DNA of 64,000 bases, from NCBI GenBank assembly GCA_036874045.1, contig CM072336.1:12643001-12707000 (forward strand). The letters are read 5' to 3'. Position numbers and translations under genes: made by a program. Below the pieces are notes generated by a model. That model searched no databases. It was not told where the DNA came from and saw nothing but the letters and a program-made list of their open reading frames with translations. This document shows positions 1 through 11,929 of this stretch, piece after piece; the first letter of the stretch is position 1; each line of letters opens with the position of its first letter. This DNA is from Cymodocea nodosa. Its lineage: Eukaryota > Streptophyta > Magnoliopsida > Alismatales > Cymodoceaceae.

Positions 1-2022
1 TAAGGCAAACAGAACAGCTAATAGTTCTTTTTCAGTAGTTGTGTAATTAACTTGAGTATCATTTAAGGTTTTGCTTGCATAATGAATCACTCTAGGAGAT
101 TTTTCTATCTTTTGTCCCAACACTGCTCCTACAGCAAAATCAAATGCATCGCACATTAATTCAAATGAATGGCTCCAATCAGGTGCTTAAATTATAGGAG
201 TTGAAATTAAGCTAGTTTTAAGTCTGAAAAATGCTTCCTTACAATTTTTATCAAAGTTAAATGAGACATCTTTTAATAGATTAGTTAAAGGTCTAGCTAT
301 TTTGCTAAAGTCTTTAATAATTCTTCTATAAAAACCAGCATGTCCTAGAAATGATCTAATATCTTTTACTGATTTAGGTTCTGGTAGATTAGAAATTACT
401 TCTATTTTAGCTTTATCTACTTCTAACCCTTTCTTAGAAACAACATACCCTAAGACTATTCCTTGTTTAACCATGAAGTGACATTTTTCCCAATTTAAAA
501 CTAGATTTTTTTCCGCACAACGTTTTAATATTTGGTCTAAATTGCTTAAACAAACTTCATATGAGTTGCCATATACAGTAAAATCATCCATAAATATTTC
601 TAAAAAATCTTCAGTCATTCTAGTAAATATGCCTTGCATACACCTTTGAAAGGTGGCTAGTGCATTGCATAATCCAAATGGCATTCTTTTAAAAGCATAA
701 GTTCCATTAGGATAGGTGAAAGTTGTTTTCTCTTGATCCTCTAATGTTACTAGAATTTGATTATAACCTGAATACTTGTCTAGGAAACAAAAATATTCTT
801 GCCCTGCTAATCTTTCCAGCATTTGATCTATAAAAGGTAAGGGAAAATGATCTTTCCTAGTCACAACATTCAGCTTTCTATAGTCTATAAATACTCTCCA
901 ACCTGATTGAATTCTAGTAGGTATCAAGTCTTGACTTTCATTCCTAGTAACTGTTAATCTTGATTTCTTAGGAACTACATGGATTGGGCTAACCCACGAG
1001 CTATCAGAAATTGGATAAATTATGTCATTATCTAACCATTTCACTATTTCCTTCCTAACTACTTCTTTAAGGTTTGGATTTAATCTCCTCTCAGGAATTC
1101 TAACAGGTTTAGCATTCTCTTCTAAATATATGTGGTGATAGCATAAAGTTGAACTTAACCCTTTTATATAAGTCATAGTCCATCCTATTGCTTCTTTATA
1201 ACGTTTTACTACATCTTTTAATTTAGCTATTTGATCCTCTTCTAAATCTGAAGCAATAATGATTAGACAGGTTCGTTTCTCTTCCAGAAATATATAGGTT
1301 AATTCAGGAGGTAAAGGTTTTAATTCTAAATGTTGCCCATCAAAAGCTAGAGCTCCTAATTGAACATCATCATTTTCTAAATTAATTTCTTCCAGATCTC
1401 CTTCTATATTTATGCTTTCACTTTCCTCTAAAGTTTCAGAATTGATTTGCCTATTTAATTCTTCTTGAATCACATCATCTAACATATCTCCTTCATCCTC
1501 TAAAAAGTCTATGGTATGTAAGGACATTTCTAACTCCTCAAACCTTTCTGGTTTGAAAATATTTAGTTGAGTATCCTCATTACCATATGCTAACTTCATT
1601 TCTCCAGTTTTACAATTTATAACAGCCCCTGAAGTTGCTAAAAATGGCTTTCCCAAAATTAAAGATGTATCACTATTTTTATGCTTAATTTGTTTGGAAT
1701 CCAAAATTACAATATCAATAGGATATATAAAGTTTTTGATTTTAATTAAGACATTCTCTATTTTTCCTCTAGGGTATCTTATACTTCTATTAGCTAATTG
1801 AATAACCGTACTAGTAGGAGTTAAGCCTTCTAATCCTAAGGATGCAAATATATCACTTGGCATAACATTTATACTTGCACCTAAGTCTATTAAGGTTCTT
1901 TCTAGAATGGTATTTCCTATGGTGCATGATATAACAGGGATTCCAGGATCAAATAACTTTTTAGGAATTTGTGGCAGAAATAGGGAACTACATTGCTCAG
2001 CTAAAAAGACCTTTCTAAGAAC
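1..2022 (-). pseudogene. pol: G1 pol: aspartic protease, reverse transcriptase and start of RNase H
   Basis: The polyprotein would cut itself and copy element RNA to DNA in virus-like particles. An unbroken stretch from about 2022 to 190 encodes the protease active-site region (IDLGASINVMPSD near 1890-1850), then RT with YRKLN, the DKYSGYNQ region (aligned copy has DGYSGYNQ), the Athila-typical FGLCNALATFQRCM and the catalytic FMDD box near 590. A TAA at 187-189 replaces a Gln codon seen in G2, after which RNase H continues in frame to the window edge. A one-base gain in an A-run near 2130 puts the upstream linker in another frame. This is the best preserved gypsy RT in the window, but it is not intact. 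Confidence 0.88.
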
Positions 2023-2152
2023 TTTTCACTCTCTTTTCTTAGTACACCAATCCTTTAGAAATTTAGCACAAGGTGGCATTTTCTGCAATAGATCTAACAA
2101 AGGAATGTTAACTTGTACTTTTTCAAAAATTTCTCTGATTTTTTTCTTGTTT

Positions 2153-3100
2153 TTAAGGTATTGTTTGTTGTAATCTTTTAGGATAGGATGCTAAAGATTG
2201 TGATTTAAAAGATTCTTTTTCTTTCATTTGATTTGTTTGATCATTTTTAGTCTCATTAGCAAACTTAGATTGTTCTTCATTGATTTCTAGATTTACAGCT
2301 ATTACATTTTCATTATCATTTTGATTTTTACTCTTATCCACCTTCATATTATTTTCATTTTGAGTTCTTGGTGATATATTAGTTCTAGATCTTAATGTTA
2401 CACATACATCTTCCAGATTTTCGTTACTCTCATGATGTTTTTGCATATCATTTTCGTGATTATGATCTTCAATTGTTTTTAGTTTTAAAGTGCATTCTTT
2501 AAATTCTCTTGCATTAGTATTTTCTTTTAGCTGTGTATTTTGCAAATTATGCAGATCTATAACATTATAATTTCCATTGTCCTGTTGCATAACTTGTATT
2601 TTCATTATATATTCGTCCAATGCTTTTAGTTTTCTTTCCAGATCATCTAATCTCATTGCATTCAATTTTTGATCAATTTTCATTATGGCTTTTTCAGTTT
2701 CGTAAATTATATCCATTTTAGGTTTTGAATATGCTTCCTTATAGTTTAATTGGTTAACTTCTTGTTGCTAACACATAAAGTATTCTAGTTTGTCCAGGTT
2801 TTGCTCTATACTACGCTCCAGTCTGTCATACCTATCCCAAACTTCCGTGTCTCTCAACATATTACACATTCTATACTGACCATCAGTTGGGTAAACTATA
2901 GGATTCTCATACTCGGCTCTATTATATTGAGGATAATTCATTTGTTGTTCATGAGATCTAGCCAGCTGCAAATGTCTTAGTTTCAAACAGTTAGAAATGT
3001 CGTATCCTTCAGAATTGCAGAATTCACGTATGCTAACTACAGGTTTCAGAAATCTTTGAGCATAAGCATATGCCATATTCTCAATTATAGAAGAAAACAC
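2153..3100 (-). pseudogene. G1 ORF1: zinc-knuckle (nucleocapsid) protein plus charged linker
   Basis: The ORF starts only 52 bases after the primer site (MFSSIIENMAYAYAQRF). A degraded CCHC knuckle follows: the first Cys is Arg and the His is Tyr (REFCNSEGYDISNC), whereas G3 keeps all four ligands. Next come a tyrosine-rich stretch and a Lys/Glu/Asn-rich, probably coiled-coil linker (2716-2153). A TAG at 2767 divides the two parts in the same frame, and the linker ends at a TAA that is a Glu codon in G2. No capsid domain lies between primer site and knuckle, unlike a normal gag. The role (RNA packaging or chaperone) is inferred from the knuckle. Confidence 0.75.
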
Positions 3101-3152
3101 ACAACACTCTAGCTATTAAAACAAAATAGCTCTAATAGTTGTTTATATTAAT

Positions 3153-3170
3153 TCCCTGGCAACGGCGCCA
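3153..3170 (-). other. G1 primer binding site (tRNA-Asp)
   Basis: On the minus strand the 18 bases TGGCGCCGTTGCCAGGGA complement the 3' end of plant tRNA-Asp(GTC) with one change. The site sits 7 bases inside the LTR end (3178). This primer is usual for the Athila lineage. Confidence 0.85.
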
Positions 3171-3177
3171 TAAAACT

Positions 3178-4326
3178 TGTTTGGATCTCCAACACGGCAC
3201 TAGAAAACTTGTTTGGATCTCCAACACAGCACCAGAAAAACTTGGATTTGTTAACTTTTGTTTTTTGCTTAGTTAATTTATCTTTATGCCCATTCCTTTG
3301 TTGAAGTAAACAAACAACCTTTCACACAAAATAGATATTAATTCCAATTTGTATTTTAACTGCAAGTGCATAGTGTCTATTGTATTAGTGTGCAAGTACA
3401 GGTCGATCCCATAGGGTATTGCTTAAGAATTGCGATCTGTTCCATTTTTAACAATCAAATTTATATATTCAATAAGCTCTCCGTTGAGTTATAATTATCT
3501 CAACAGACAAAGTTTGTTGAATTATGGCTAACTCAACGGACTAACCTTGTGGACTTAAGTTAACTCTACGAGCCTGCCTTTCCTATTTAATACTGCTATT
3601 TACAGAGGAATTCGGCCAACCATTGGGCGGTTCCACAGATTGTAAATAACATCAATTAAGCTCTTTAATGTTAGTAAACACTGGATTTATCATTAGGCAA
3701 TACTAACATTCAGATAATTCAAACAATAACCATTAAAATCTTTAAGTCTTTTGAACGAACCAATTTCAGTAAACTATAAAACTAAAACAAACATAAAACA
3801 ATCACAACATTGACAAAGATAACATTAATCATGATACAAAACAAACAATAAAACACTCAAATACAAAATATAAACACAGATAAGTTGTTTTTGGTATTTT
3901 TGTTTTGATATGAGCATGGAAATGGGCGAAAGGTGAAATCTAAAGTGATCTCAATCGATAGTAAATACTTCTGTCACTACATGCGATGCGATTACACCAT
4001 TGAAAATTAAACCACTTACAATTTTGTCTCCTCTCCCTATAGAATCGCGAGTCCAGAATTGCAAGATGATCTCCTCTTCAGCATACAGGCATCAACCCGA
4101 AGCCAAGGCTAGAAGCTTTACGATCTCCTCAGATATGAGTCGGCACTTGGTGAAAATGGGTTCCCTTCCCACGACGCGATCACTCCTTACAGTGGTTGTC
4201 AAGCACTGTGTTTGGCTAGGAATCGACCCGACATCAGGAAAGTATCCTCACAAACCTCCGATGGTTGGTGATTATGGTGGTGGTGATGATGGTTGGTGTG
4301 GTACTTCAGAGAATTACGACGCTAAT
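3178..4326 (-). repeat. G1 5' LTR, 3' half (R/U5 side)
   Basis: The stretch aligns in reverse with the second half of the G2 LTRs (about 5430-6584). It includes the GTTGAGTTA/TAACTCAAC cluster (3475-3575) and a leader splice-donor-like GTAAGT. It stops at 4326, where G2 begins; the rest of the LTR resumes at 32838. Bases 4322-4326 (CTAAT) are the left copy of the G2 target duplication. Confidence 0.88.
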
Positions 4327-4639
4327 TGTTTAGAATGAAAAAGTGCATATTATTAATGGTTAAATGATGGTTAATTGCATAATATTTAGCTTATCATATA
4401 AGAATTAAGCCATTATGTTATAATATCACTATTATATGCTTTAATTAGAATTACTGCTTAATTTTAGGGAATTAATGTCAATTTAGTACATTTCTGAACT
4501 GTCGGTAAGTTGCAGGCTGTGAAATTCTAAGTATCCGAATTTTCTGATATTTCAGACAGTTATGTTTGACATACCGAACATGTCGGACAGTTATGTTCAA
4601 ATTGCCAAACATTTATGTTTTGAAAGAATATTTTATTAT

Positions 4640-5110
4640 TTCCAAAAGTACACGTGTCAAAACCATAATGCATGACTTAAGTGAACTTTCGGTGAGTTAT
4701 CTATAACTATTAGAAATTGTAGTTGGGCATCGGACAATTATATGTGTAACTCTTCGAATTCTCTTTTTATTTATAAAATAGCTGTGGACACGTGTCATGT
4801 TCTGGTAAAGTGACTTAAGTGGATTTTCAGTGAATTATCTATAACTATTCGAAAATGTATCTGAGCATCGGATAGTTAGACCTGTAACTCTCCGAAATGT
4901 GTATTTTATTATTAAACTATTGTTGACACGTGTCGAGATTTGGTAGATTTACTTATGTTATATATTGGTGAGTTATTTGTAACTATTCGAAATGCATCTA
5001 AGCATCGGATAGTTAAGTTTGTAAGTATTCGAAATGTATCTGAGCATCGGAGAGTTAAGTTTGTAAGTATCTGAAATGCACCTAGGCATCAGATAGTTAA
5101 ATTTATGCAC
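4640..5110 (+). repeat. U3 tandem repeats, 138-bp period, each with a G-box
   Basis: CACGTG cores lie at 4651, 4789 and 4927, exactly 138 bases apart, with a changed copy (CACATG) near 5107. Each unit carries a GGTGAGTTAT stretch and the inverted pair TAACTATCCGAAA / ATCGGATAGTTA. The 3' LTR has CACGTG at 31043 and 31181 (again 138 apart), with a changed copy near 30905. Likely enhancer repeats for bZIP or bHLH factors; this is inferred from the motif only. Confidence 0.75.
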
Positions 5111-5330
5111 ATGTTTTATAGTTAAATCAACAAAGAAAGTTCGTTGAGTTATCTGTAACTCCACGGACTATTTATTTTCTAATATGCCACTATAGCGGTT
5201 GCAGAAACAGGACAGTTGAAAGAAAAACCACGATTGCATGTATTATGTAGGGAGAAGAAATCATCGCTGTTGATATGATTGAAGGAAATCCAACTAACCA
5301 TTCAAGCAAAAGCAGTTACTACTAAAGAAA

Positions 5331-5338
5331 TATAAAAG
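5331..5338 (+). promoter_or_regulatory. G2 5' LTR TATA box
   Basis: TATAAAAG lies downstream of the U3 repeats and upstream of the well-conserved leader. The same sequence is at 31586-31593 in the 3' LTR. It gives a start site near 5360 and a leader of about 1.2 kb within the LTR. Confidence 0.65.
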
Positions 5339-5738
5339 AAAAGAAGAAAAAGAAGAAAAGGGTGCGTGTGTGATCGATGGACGGCCAGTGTGTACAGAGG
5401 AGGAGCACCAAGCTTTCTACAGGTAGTATCGGCAATTCTCCAAAGTACCACACCAACCATCATTATCACCACCATATCCACCATAATCACCAACCATCGG
5501 AGGTCTGTGAGAATACTTTCTTGATGTCGGGTCGATTCCGAGCAAAACACGGTGCCTGACAACCACTGTGAGGAGTGATCATGTCGCGGGAAGGGAAGCC
5601 ATTTTCACCAAGCGTCGACTCATATTTCAGGAGATCGTAAAGCTTCTAGCCTTGACTTCGGGTTGATGCCTGCATGCTGAAGAGGAGATTATCTTGCAAT
5701 TCTGGACTCGCGATTCTATAGGGAGAGGAGACAGGATT

Positions 5739-5744
5739 GTAAGT
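5739..5744 (+). promoter_or_regulatory. Candidate leader splice donor (GTAAGT)
   Basis: GTAAGT is kept in all gypsy LTRs of the window: here, near 31992, near 40781 and, on the minus strand, near 4020 in G1. It lies in the presumed 5' leader and could be joined to acceptors in front of downstream ORFs. No transcript evidence is available. Confidence 0.4.
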
Positions 5745-6591
5745 GGTTTAATTTTCAGTGGTGTAATCGCGTCGTATGTAGTGACGGAAGTATTTACTGT
5801 CGATTGAGATTACTTTACATTTCACATTTCGCCCATTTCCATGTTCATATTAAACCAAAAATACCAAAAACAACTTATCTGCTATTGTATGTTGTATTTG
5901 AGTGTTGTATTGTTTGTGTTGTATCGTGATTAATGTTATCTTTGTCAGTGTTGTGATTGTTTTATGTTTGTTTTAGTTTTATAGTTTACTGAAATTGGTT
6001 CGTTCAAAAGACTTAAAGATTTTAATGGTTACTGTTTGAATTACCTGAATGTTAGTATTGCTTAATGATAAATCCAGTGTTTACTAACATTAAAGAGCTT
6101 AATTGATGTTATTTACAATCTGTGGAATCGCCCAATGACTGGCTGAATTCCTTTGTAAATATCAGTATTTAAAAAGAAAAGACAAGCTCGTGGAGTTAAC
6201 TTAAGTCCACGCAGTTAGTCCGTTGAGTTAGCTATAACTCAACGAACTTTATCCATTGAGTTAACTGTAATTCAACGGAGAGCTTATTGAATATATAAAT
6301 TTGATTGTTAGCAAACGGATAGTTCTAAACTCCTAAGCAATTCCCTATGGGATCGACCTGTACTTGCACACTGATACAGTAGACACTATGCACTTGCAGT
6401 TAAAGTACAAATTGGAATTAATATCTCAATTGTATTAAAGGTTGTTTGTTTACTTCTAAAAGAAAAAGAATAGGCATAAAGATAAATTAATTAAGTAAAA
6501 ACAGAAGTAACAAATCCAGTTTTTCTGGTACGTTATTGGAGATCTAATCAGATATTCTGGTGTCGTGCTGGGAAAACACAAACAAGTTTTA

Positions 6592-6609
6592 TGGCACCGT
6601 TGCTGGGGA
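6592..6609 (+). other. G2 primer binding site (tRNA-Asp)
   Basis: TGGCACCGTTGCTGGGGA complements the tRNA-Asp 3' end with two transitions relative to G1-like sites. It starts 7 bases after the LTR end, the same spacing as in G1. Confidence 0.85.
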
Positions 6610-6671
6610 ATTGAATTGAATTGATATAAGCAACTGTTAGAGCTGTTTTGCTTTAATAGCTAGAGTGTTGT

Positions 6672-7688
6672 GTGTTTTCTTCTGTAATTGAGAATTTGGC
6701 ATATGCTTATGCTCAAAGATTTCTGAAACCTGTAATTAGCATATGTGAATTTTGCAATTTTGAAGGACATGACATTTCTGACTATTTGAAACTGAGACGT
6801 TTACAAATGGTTTGATCCCATGAACAACAAATGAATTATTCTCAATATAATAGAGCCGAGTATGAGAATCCTATAGTTTACCCAACTGATGGTCAGTATA
6901 GAATGTGTAATATGTTGAGGGACACAGAAGTTTGGGATAGGTATGACAGACTAGAGCGTAGTATAGAGCAAAACCTGGACAAACTAGAATACTTTATGTG
7001 TCAGCAATAAGAAGTCAACCAATTAAACTATAAGGAAGCATATTCAGAACCTAAAATGAATATAATTTACAAAACTGAAAAAACCATAATGAAAATTGAT
7101 CAAAAATTGAATGTAATGAGATTAGATGATCTAGAAAGAAAATTAAGAGCATTAGACGAATATGAAATGAAAATACAAGTTATGCAACAGGACAATGAAA
7201 ATTATATTGTTATAAACCTGCATAATTTGCAAAATATACAGCAAACAGAAAATATTAATGCAAGAGAATTTAAAGAATGCACTTTAAAACTAAAAACAAT
7301 TGAAGATCATAATCATGAAAATGATATACAAAAAGATCATCAGAGTAACGAAAATCTGGAAGATGTTTATGTAACATTAAGATCTGGAACTGATATAGCA
7401 ACAAGAACTCAAAATGAAAATGATATGAAGGTGGATAAGAGTAAAAATCAAAATGATAATGAAAATGTAATAGCTGAAAATCTAGAAATCACTAAAGAAC
7501 AATCTGAATCTGCTAATGAAGCTAAAAATGATCAAACAAATCAACTGAAAGAAAAAGAATCTTTTAAATCACAATCTTTAGCACCCTATCCTAAAAGATT
7601 ACAACAAACAATACCTGAAAAACAAGAAAAAATCAGAGAAATTTTTGAAAAAGTACAAGTTAACATTCCTTTGTTAGATCTATTGTAG
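6672..7688 (+). pseudogene. G2 ORF1: zinc-knuckle protein plus charged linker
   Basis: This is the homologue of the G1 and G3 ORF1. The start codon equivalent to G1's ATG is GTG here (6672). The knuckle near 6744 reads CEFCNFEGHDISDY: C, C and H are kept but the last Cys is Tyr. In-frame stops occur at 6817 and 7008. The linker from 7056 is open for 210 codons and is rich in Lys, Glu and Asn, with a coiled-coil-like start (KTEKTIMKIDQKLNVM). It ends next to the protease region. Only about 60 bases separate the primer site from this ORF, so no capsid gene fits there. Confidence 0.75.
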
Positions 7689-10014
7689 AAAATGCCACTT
7701 TGTGCTAAATTTCTGAAGGATTGGTGTACTAGGAAAAGAGAGCAAAAAGTTCTTAGAAAGGTCTTTTTAGCTGAGCAAAGTAGTTCCTTATTTCTACCAT
7801 AAATTCCTAAAAAGTTATCTGATCCTGGAATCTTGTTGTATCATGCACCATAGGAAATACCATTCTAGAAAGAACATTAATTGACTTAGGTGTAGGTATA
7901 AATGTTATGCCAAGTGATATATTTGCATCCCTAGGATTAGAAGGCTTAACTCCTACTAGTATAGTTATTCAATTAGTTGATAGAAGTATAAGATACCTTA
8001 GAGGAAAAATAGAGGATGTTTTAATTAAAATCAAAATTTTATATATCCTATTGATATTGTAATTTTGGATTCCTAACAAATTAAGCATAAAAATAGTGAT
8101 ACATCTTTAATTTTGGGAAGGCCATTTTTAGCAACATCAGGGGCTATTATAAATTGTAAAACTGGAGAAATGAAGTTAGCATATGGTAATGAGGATACTC
8201 ACTTAAATATTTTCAAACCAGAAAGGTTTGAGGAGTTAGAAATGTCCTTACATACCATAGATTTTTTAGAGGATGAAGGAGATATGATAGAAGATGTGAT
8301 TCAAGAAGAATTAAATAGGCAAATCAATTTTGAAACTTTAGAGGAAAGTGAAAGCATAAATATAGAAAGAGATCAGGAAGAAATTAATTTAGAAAATGAT
8401 GATGTTCAATTAGGAGCTCTAGCTTCTAATGGGCAACATTTAGAATTAAAACCTTTACCTCCTGAATTAATCTATATATTTCTGGAAGAGAAACGAACCT
8501 GTCCAATCATTATTGCTTCAGATTTAAAAGAGGATCAAATAGCTAAATTAAAAGATGTAGTAAAAAGTTATAAAGAAGCAATAAGATGGACTATGACTGA
8601 TATAAAAGGGCTAAGTTCAACTTTATGCTGTCACCACATATATTTAGAAGAGAATGCTAAACCTGTTAGAATTCCTGAGAGGAGATTAAATCCAAATCTT
8701 AAAGAAGTAGTCAGGATGGAAATAGTGAAATAGTCAGATAATGACATAATTTATCCGATTTCTGATAGCTCGTGGGTTAGCCCAATCCATGTAGTTTCTA
8801 AAAAATCAGGATTAACAGTTATTAGGAATGAAAGTCAAAACTTGATACCTACTAGAATTTAATCAGGCTGGAGAGTATGTATAGACTATAGAAAGTTGAA
8901 TGCTGTGACTAGGAAAGATCATTTTCCCTTACCTTTTATAGATCAAATGCTGGAAAGATTAGCAGGGCAAGAATATTTTTATTTCCTAGACGGGTATTCA
9001 GGTTATAATCAAATTCTAGTAGCATTAGAGGATCAAGAGAAAACAACTTCCACTTGTCCTAATGGAACTTATGCTTTTAAGAGAATGCCATTCAGATTAT
9101 GCAATGCACCAGCTACCTTTCAAAGGTGTATGTAGGGCATATTTACTAGAATGACTGAAGATTTTTTAGAAATATTTATGGATGATTTTACAGTATATGG
9201 CAACTCATATGAAGTTTGTTTAAGCAATTTAGACCAAATATTAAAATGTTGTGTGGAAAAAAATCTGGTTTTAAATTGGGAAAAATGTCACTTCATGGTT
9301 AAACAAGGAATAGTTTTAGGGCATGTTATTTCTAAGAAAGGGTTGGAAGTAGATAAAGCTAAAATAGAAGTAATTTTTAATCTACTAGAACCTAAATCAG
9401 TAAAAGATATTAGATCATTTCTAGGACCTGCTGATTTTTATAGAAGATTTATTAAAAACTTTAGCAAAATAGCTAAACCTTTAACTAATCTATTAAAAGA
9501 TGTCCCATTTAACTTTGATAAAAATTGCATGGAAGCATTTTTCAGACTTAAGGCTAGCTTAATTTCAACTCCTGTAATTCAAGCACCTGATTGGAACCAT
9601 CGATTTGAATTAATGTACGATGCATCTGATTTTGCTGTAGGAGCAGTGTTGGGACATAAGATAGAAAAATCTCCTAGAGTGATTCATTACGCAAGCAAAA
9701 CCTTAAATGATGCTCAAGTTAATTATACAACTACTGAAAAAGAACTATTAGCTATTGTGTTTGCCTTAGAAAAGTTTAGATCATATTTAATTGGAGCTAA
9801 AGTGATAGTATATACGGATCATTCAGCTTTAAAACATCTAATAAAGAAAAAAGTGACTAAACCTAGATTGATCCGATGGATATTATTATTACAAGAATTT
9901 GATCTAGAAATTAAAGATAAAAAAGGTTGTGAGAATGTAGTAGTAGATCATTTATCAAGATTACAAATAGAAAAATCAAATATTGAAATTAAGGATAATT
10001 TTCCTGATGAATAA
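7689..10014 (+). pseudogene. pol: G2 pol: protease, reverse transcriptase, RNase H
   Basis: Protease (IDLGVGINVMPSD, about 7875-7920) is split by one-base losses near 7831 and 8040. The RT region (8700-9500) has a stop at the VKW Trp position, a TAA where G1 has a Gln codon near 8860, and TAG for the Gln of 'CMQGIF' at 9133. The catalytic FMDD at about 9175 is intact. RNase H (9590-9960) is open and has its key acidic residues ([28 protein letters not shown]). The frame is constant from 8113 through integrase, so this was one polyprotein. Athila-like RT motifs include FRLCNAPATFQRCM. Confidence 0.9.
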
Positions 10015-10017
10015 TTA

Positions 10018-11340
10018 ATGACCATCAACACAATGCCTTGGTATGCAGACATAGTTAATTACTTAGTAACTGGTTTAACACCTAAGGATTGGAATAGACA
10101 GGATAAAAAATTATTTTTCTCGAGAGTAAACTATTACTATTGGGAAGACCCATACTTATTTAAGAAATGTCCTGATTTGGTTTTAAGGAGGTGTGTTCCA
10201 GAAACTGAATATCTGTGTATATTGTCTTTCTATCATGATCGAGCTTGTGGAGGGTATTTTGGTTCAGGGAAAACTACTGTAAAAATTCTGCAATGTGGGT
10301 TTTATTGGCCAACACTATTCAAAGATGCTCATAAATATTGCTTAAGTTGTTTAGGATTTCAGCAAATAGGAAGAATATCAAAGAGGAATATGATGCCTCT
10401 TAATCCTATTGTTGAGGTTGAAATCTTTGATGTGTGGTGAATAGATTTTATGGGTCCATTTCCTATGTCTAATCAATTTAATTACATATTGTTGGGGGTG
10501 GATTATGTATCTAAATGGATAGAAGCTATTCCTACAAAAACTAATGACAACAAAGTGGTAATACAATTTATATGAACAAATATATTTGCCAGATTTGGAA
10601 TACCTAAAGCTATTATCAATGATAGAGGAACTCATTTCTGTAATAGAAGTTTTGAAGCCTTAATGAAGAAATATGGAGTAAACCACAAAATTGCAACATC
10701 ATATCATCCGCAAACAAGTGGACAAGTAGAAAGTGCTAACAAACAAATTAAGTTAATCTTAGAAAAAGTAGTAAATCCTACTAGAACAGATTGGGCTAAT
10801 AGATTGATAGATACACGTTGGGCTTATAGAACTGCTTATAAGACAAGCTTAGGTATGTCACCTTTTAGGCTATTATATGGAAAAAGGTATCATTTACTTG
10901 CTGAAATAGAACATAAAGCTTATTGGGCATTAAAAACTTTGAATACTAATTTAAATCAAGCTTCTAAAAATAGAAAAATGCAACTAATTGAATTAGAAGA
11001 ATTTAGAAATGAAGTTTATTCGAAAACTATAGGAGAAAAAGAGAAAATGAAATTCTAGCATGATAGGAAAATTATTCCAAAAAGCTTTGAAATAGGACAA
11101 TAAGTATATCTTTATATGGCTAGACTCCACAACCATCCAGGAAAATTAAGATCTAGATGGGCAGAATCTTACATAGTTCGAAATATTTATCCTTATGGAG
11201 CTATTGAAATTAAAAATCCTAAAAATTAGAATATATTTAAAGTAAATGGACAAAGACTTTGACCTATTTTGAAAACACCAAAAAGCTCCTTTGGAATTAT
11301 AGAAGAAGTCAGAGTAGAGGACTACTCGAGCTTTACTTAG
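10018..11340 (+). pseudogene. int: G2 integrase
   Basis: This is in the same frame as RNase H, after a stop at 10012-10014. The N-terminal zinc-binding part has FYHDRACGGYF and HKYCLSCLGFQ, with the last Cys replaced. The catalytic core has the first Asp in IDFMGPFPMSNQF, the second in INDRGTHF and the Glu in SGQVESANKQIK. The C-terminal part runs to about 11340 with stops at 11056 and 11101. A TGA at 10438 replaces Trp (DVW*IDFMGPF). The 'FMGPFP' and 'DYVSKWIEAI' strings are typical of Athila integrases. Confidence 0.88.
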
Positions 11341-11929
11341 TAAGAAATCAGTTTTTATGTTTATATATAAAAAAAAAACACACACACACACATTAATATA
11401 TATATATATATATATTTATAATATAAAAATCGTTGCGATTCAACCGACCGAATCCATCGGTATGACCGGAACATAAAAAATATGTATATTAATTTTCAGA
11501 AAAAAAGTTGGTTTTACCGAAACATAGAATCGGTTCAACCGAAAAAAAATTAGGTCTGACCAAAACATCGTATCGGTTAAACCGGTAAAAAAAAAAAAAT
11601 CGAAAAACTATTATCTATAGTACTTTTATTATTATATCTGTTTGTACGGGGAGTCCATTAAGTTACGCCTAACTCAACGAGCTTACTCCGTTGAGTCTTG
11701 AGTTAGTCAACGAGCTTATTTTGTTGAGTTAACTATATCTCAATGGAGTACTGTAGCTAAGACCGCAGATAAGAGAGTAATAGTTTGTTCGGGAAATGAC
11801 CCGATTACCCGCCTAAACTTAGGGTTTATTTATCTTAAACCTAGGGTTTTAGGGGCATTATCTGGCAAATCATTTAGAATCTAGAATAGTAGAAATCAGA
11901 GCGATTCCGTGCTGTTGTGTAACTCCACG
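11341..11929 (+). promoter_or_regulatory. Spacer between integrase and ORFx with motif clusters
   Basis: No ORF is seen. In order it holds a CA and TA simple repeat (11380-11415), repeated CGGTT/AACCG inverted motifs (11435-11575, e.g. ATCGGTTCAACCGA), a GTTGAGTTA/TAACTCAAC cluster (11655-11750), and an AT-rich stretch with AAACCTAGGGTTT just before the ORFx ATG. G3 keeps the same arrangement at 58859-59640. A role as internal promoter is inferred. Confidence 0.5.

Larger units (their letters stand above)
1..4326 (-). mobile_element. G1, Athila-like Ty3/gypsy retrotransposon, 5' portion (continues off left edge)
   Basis: Read on the minus strand this holds the 3' half of an LTR (4326-3178), a primer binding site (3170-3153), a zinc-knuckle/linker ORF and then protease, RT and the start of RNase H at the window edge. 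The missing half of its 5' LTR lies at 32838-33957, because G2 landed inside it; the two flanks of G2 give CTAAT and CTGAT, a five-base target duplication with one change. Athila-type affiliation is inferred from the tRNA-Asp primer site and the RT and integrase motifs. Capsid, ORFx and F-box modules would lie outside the window. Confidence 0.9.
4327..6584 (+). repeat. G2 5' LTR
   Basis: The 2258-bp LTR starts TGTTTAGAATG and ends CACAAACA (TGTT/AACA inverted termini). The U3 part holds 138-bp repeats with G-boxes, a TATA box lies at 5331, and the downstream part holds a GTAAGT donor and a GTTGAGTTA/TAACTCAAC cluster at 6190-6285. It matches 30547-32837 throughout with scattered changes. Confidence 0.93.

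Noticed and set aside
3178..4326. Head-to-head LTR pair as a sign of an inverted element or circle junction
   Set aside because: The remaining LTR half at 32838-33957 and the target copies show a simple insertion of G2 into the G1 LTR.
5302..5562. Overlapping ORFs on both strands in the gypsy LTR (also 31555-31876), one His-rich
   Set aside because: They lie wholly inside LTR leader sequence, overlap one another on opposite strands, and the reading frames are not kept better than the DNA around them.
11380..11415. CA/TA simple repeat as a regulatory element
   Set aside because: A plain microsatellite in a spacer; the G3 counterpart does not keep it.
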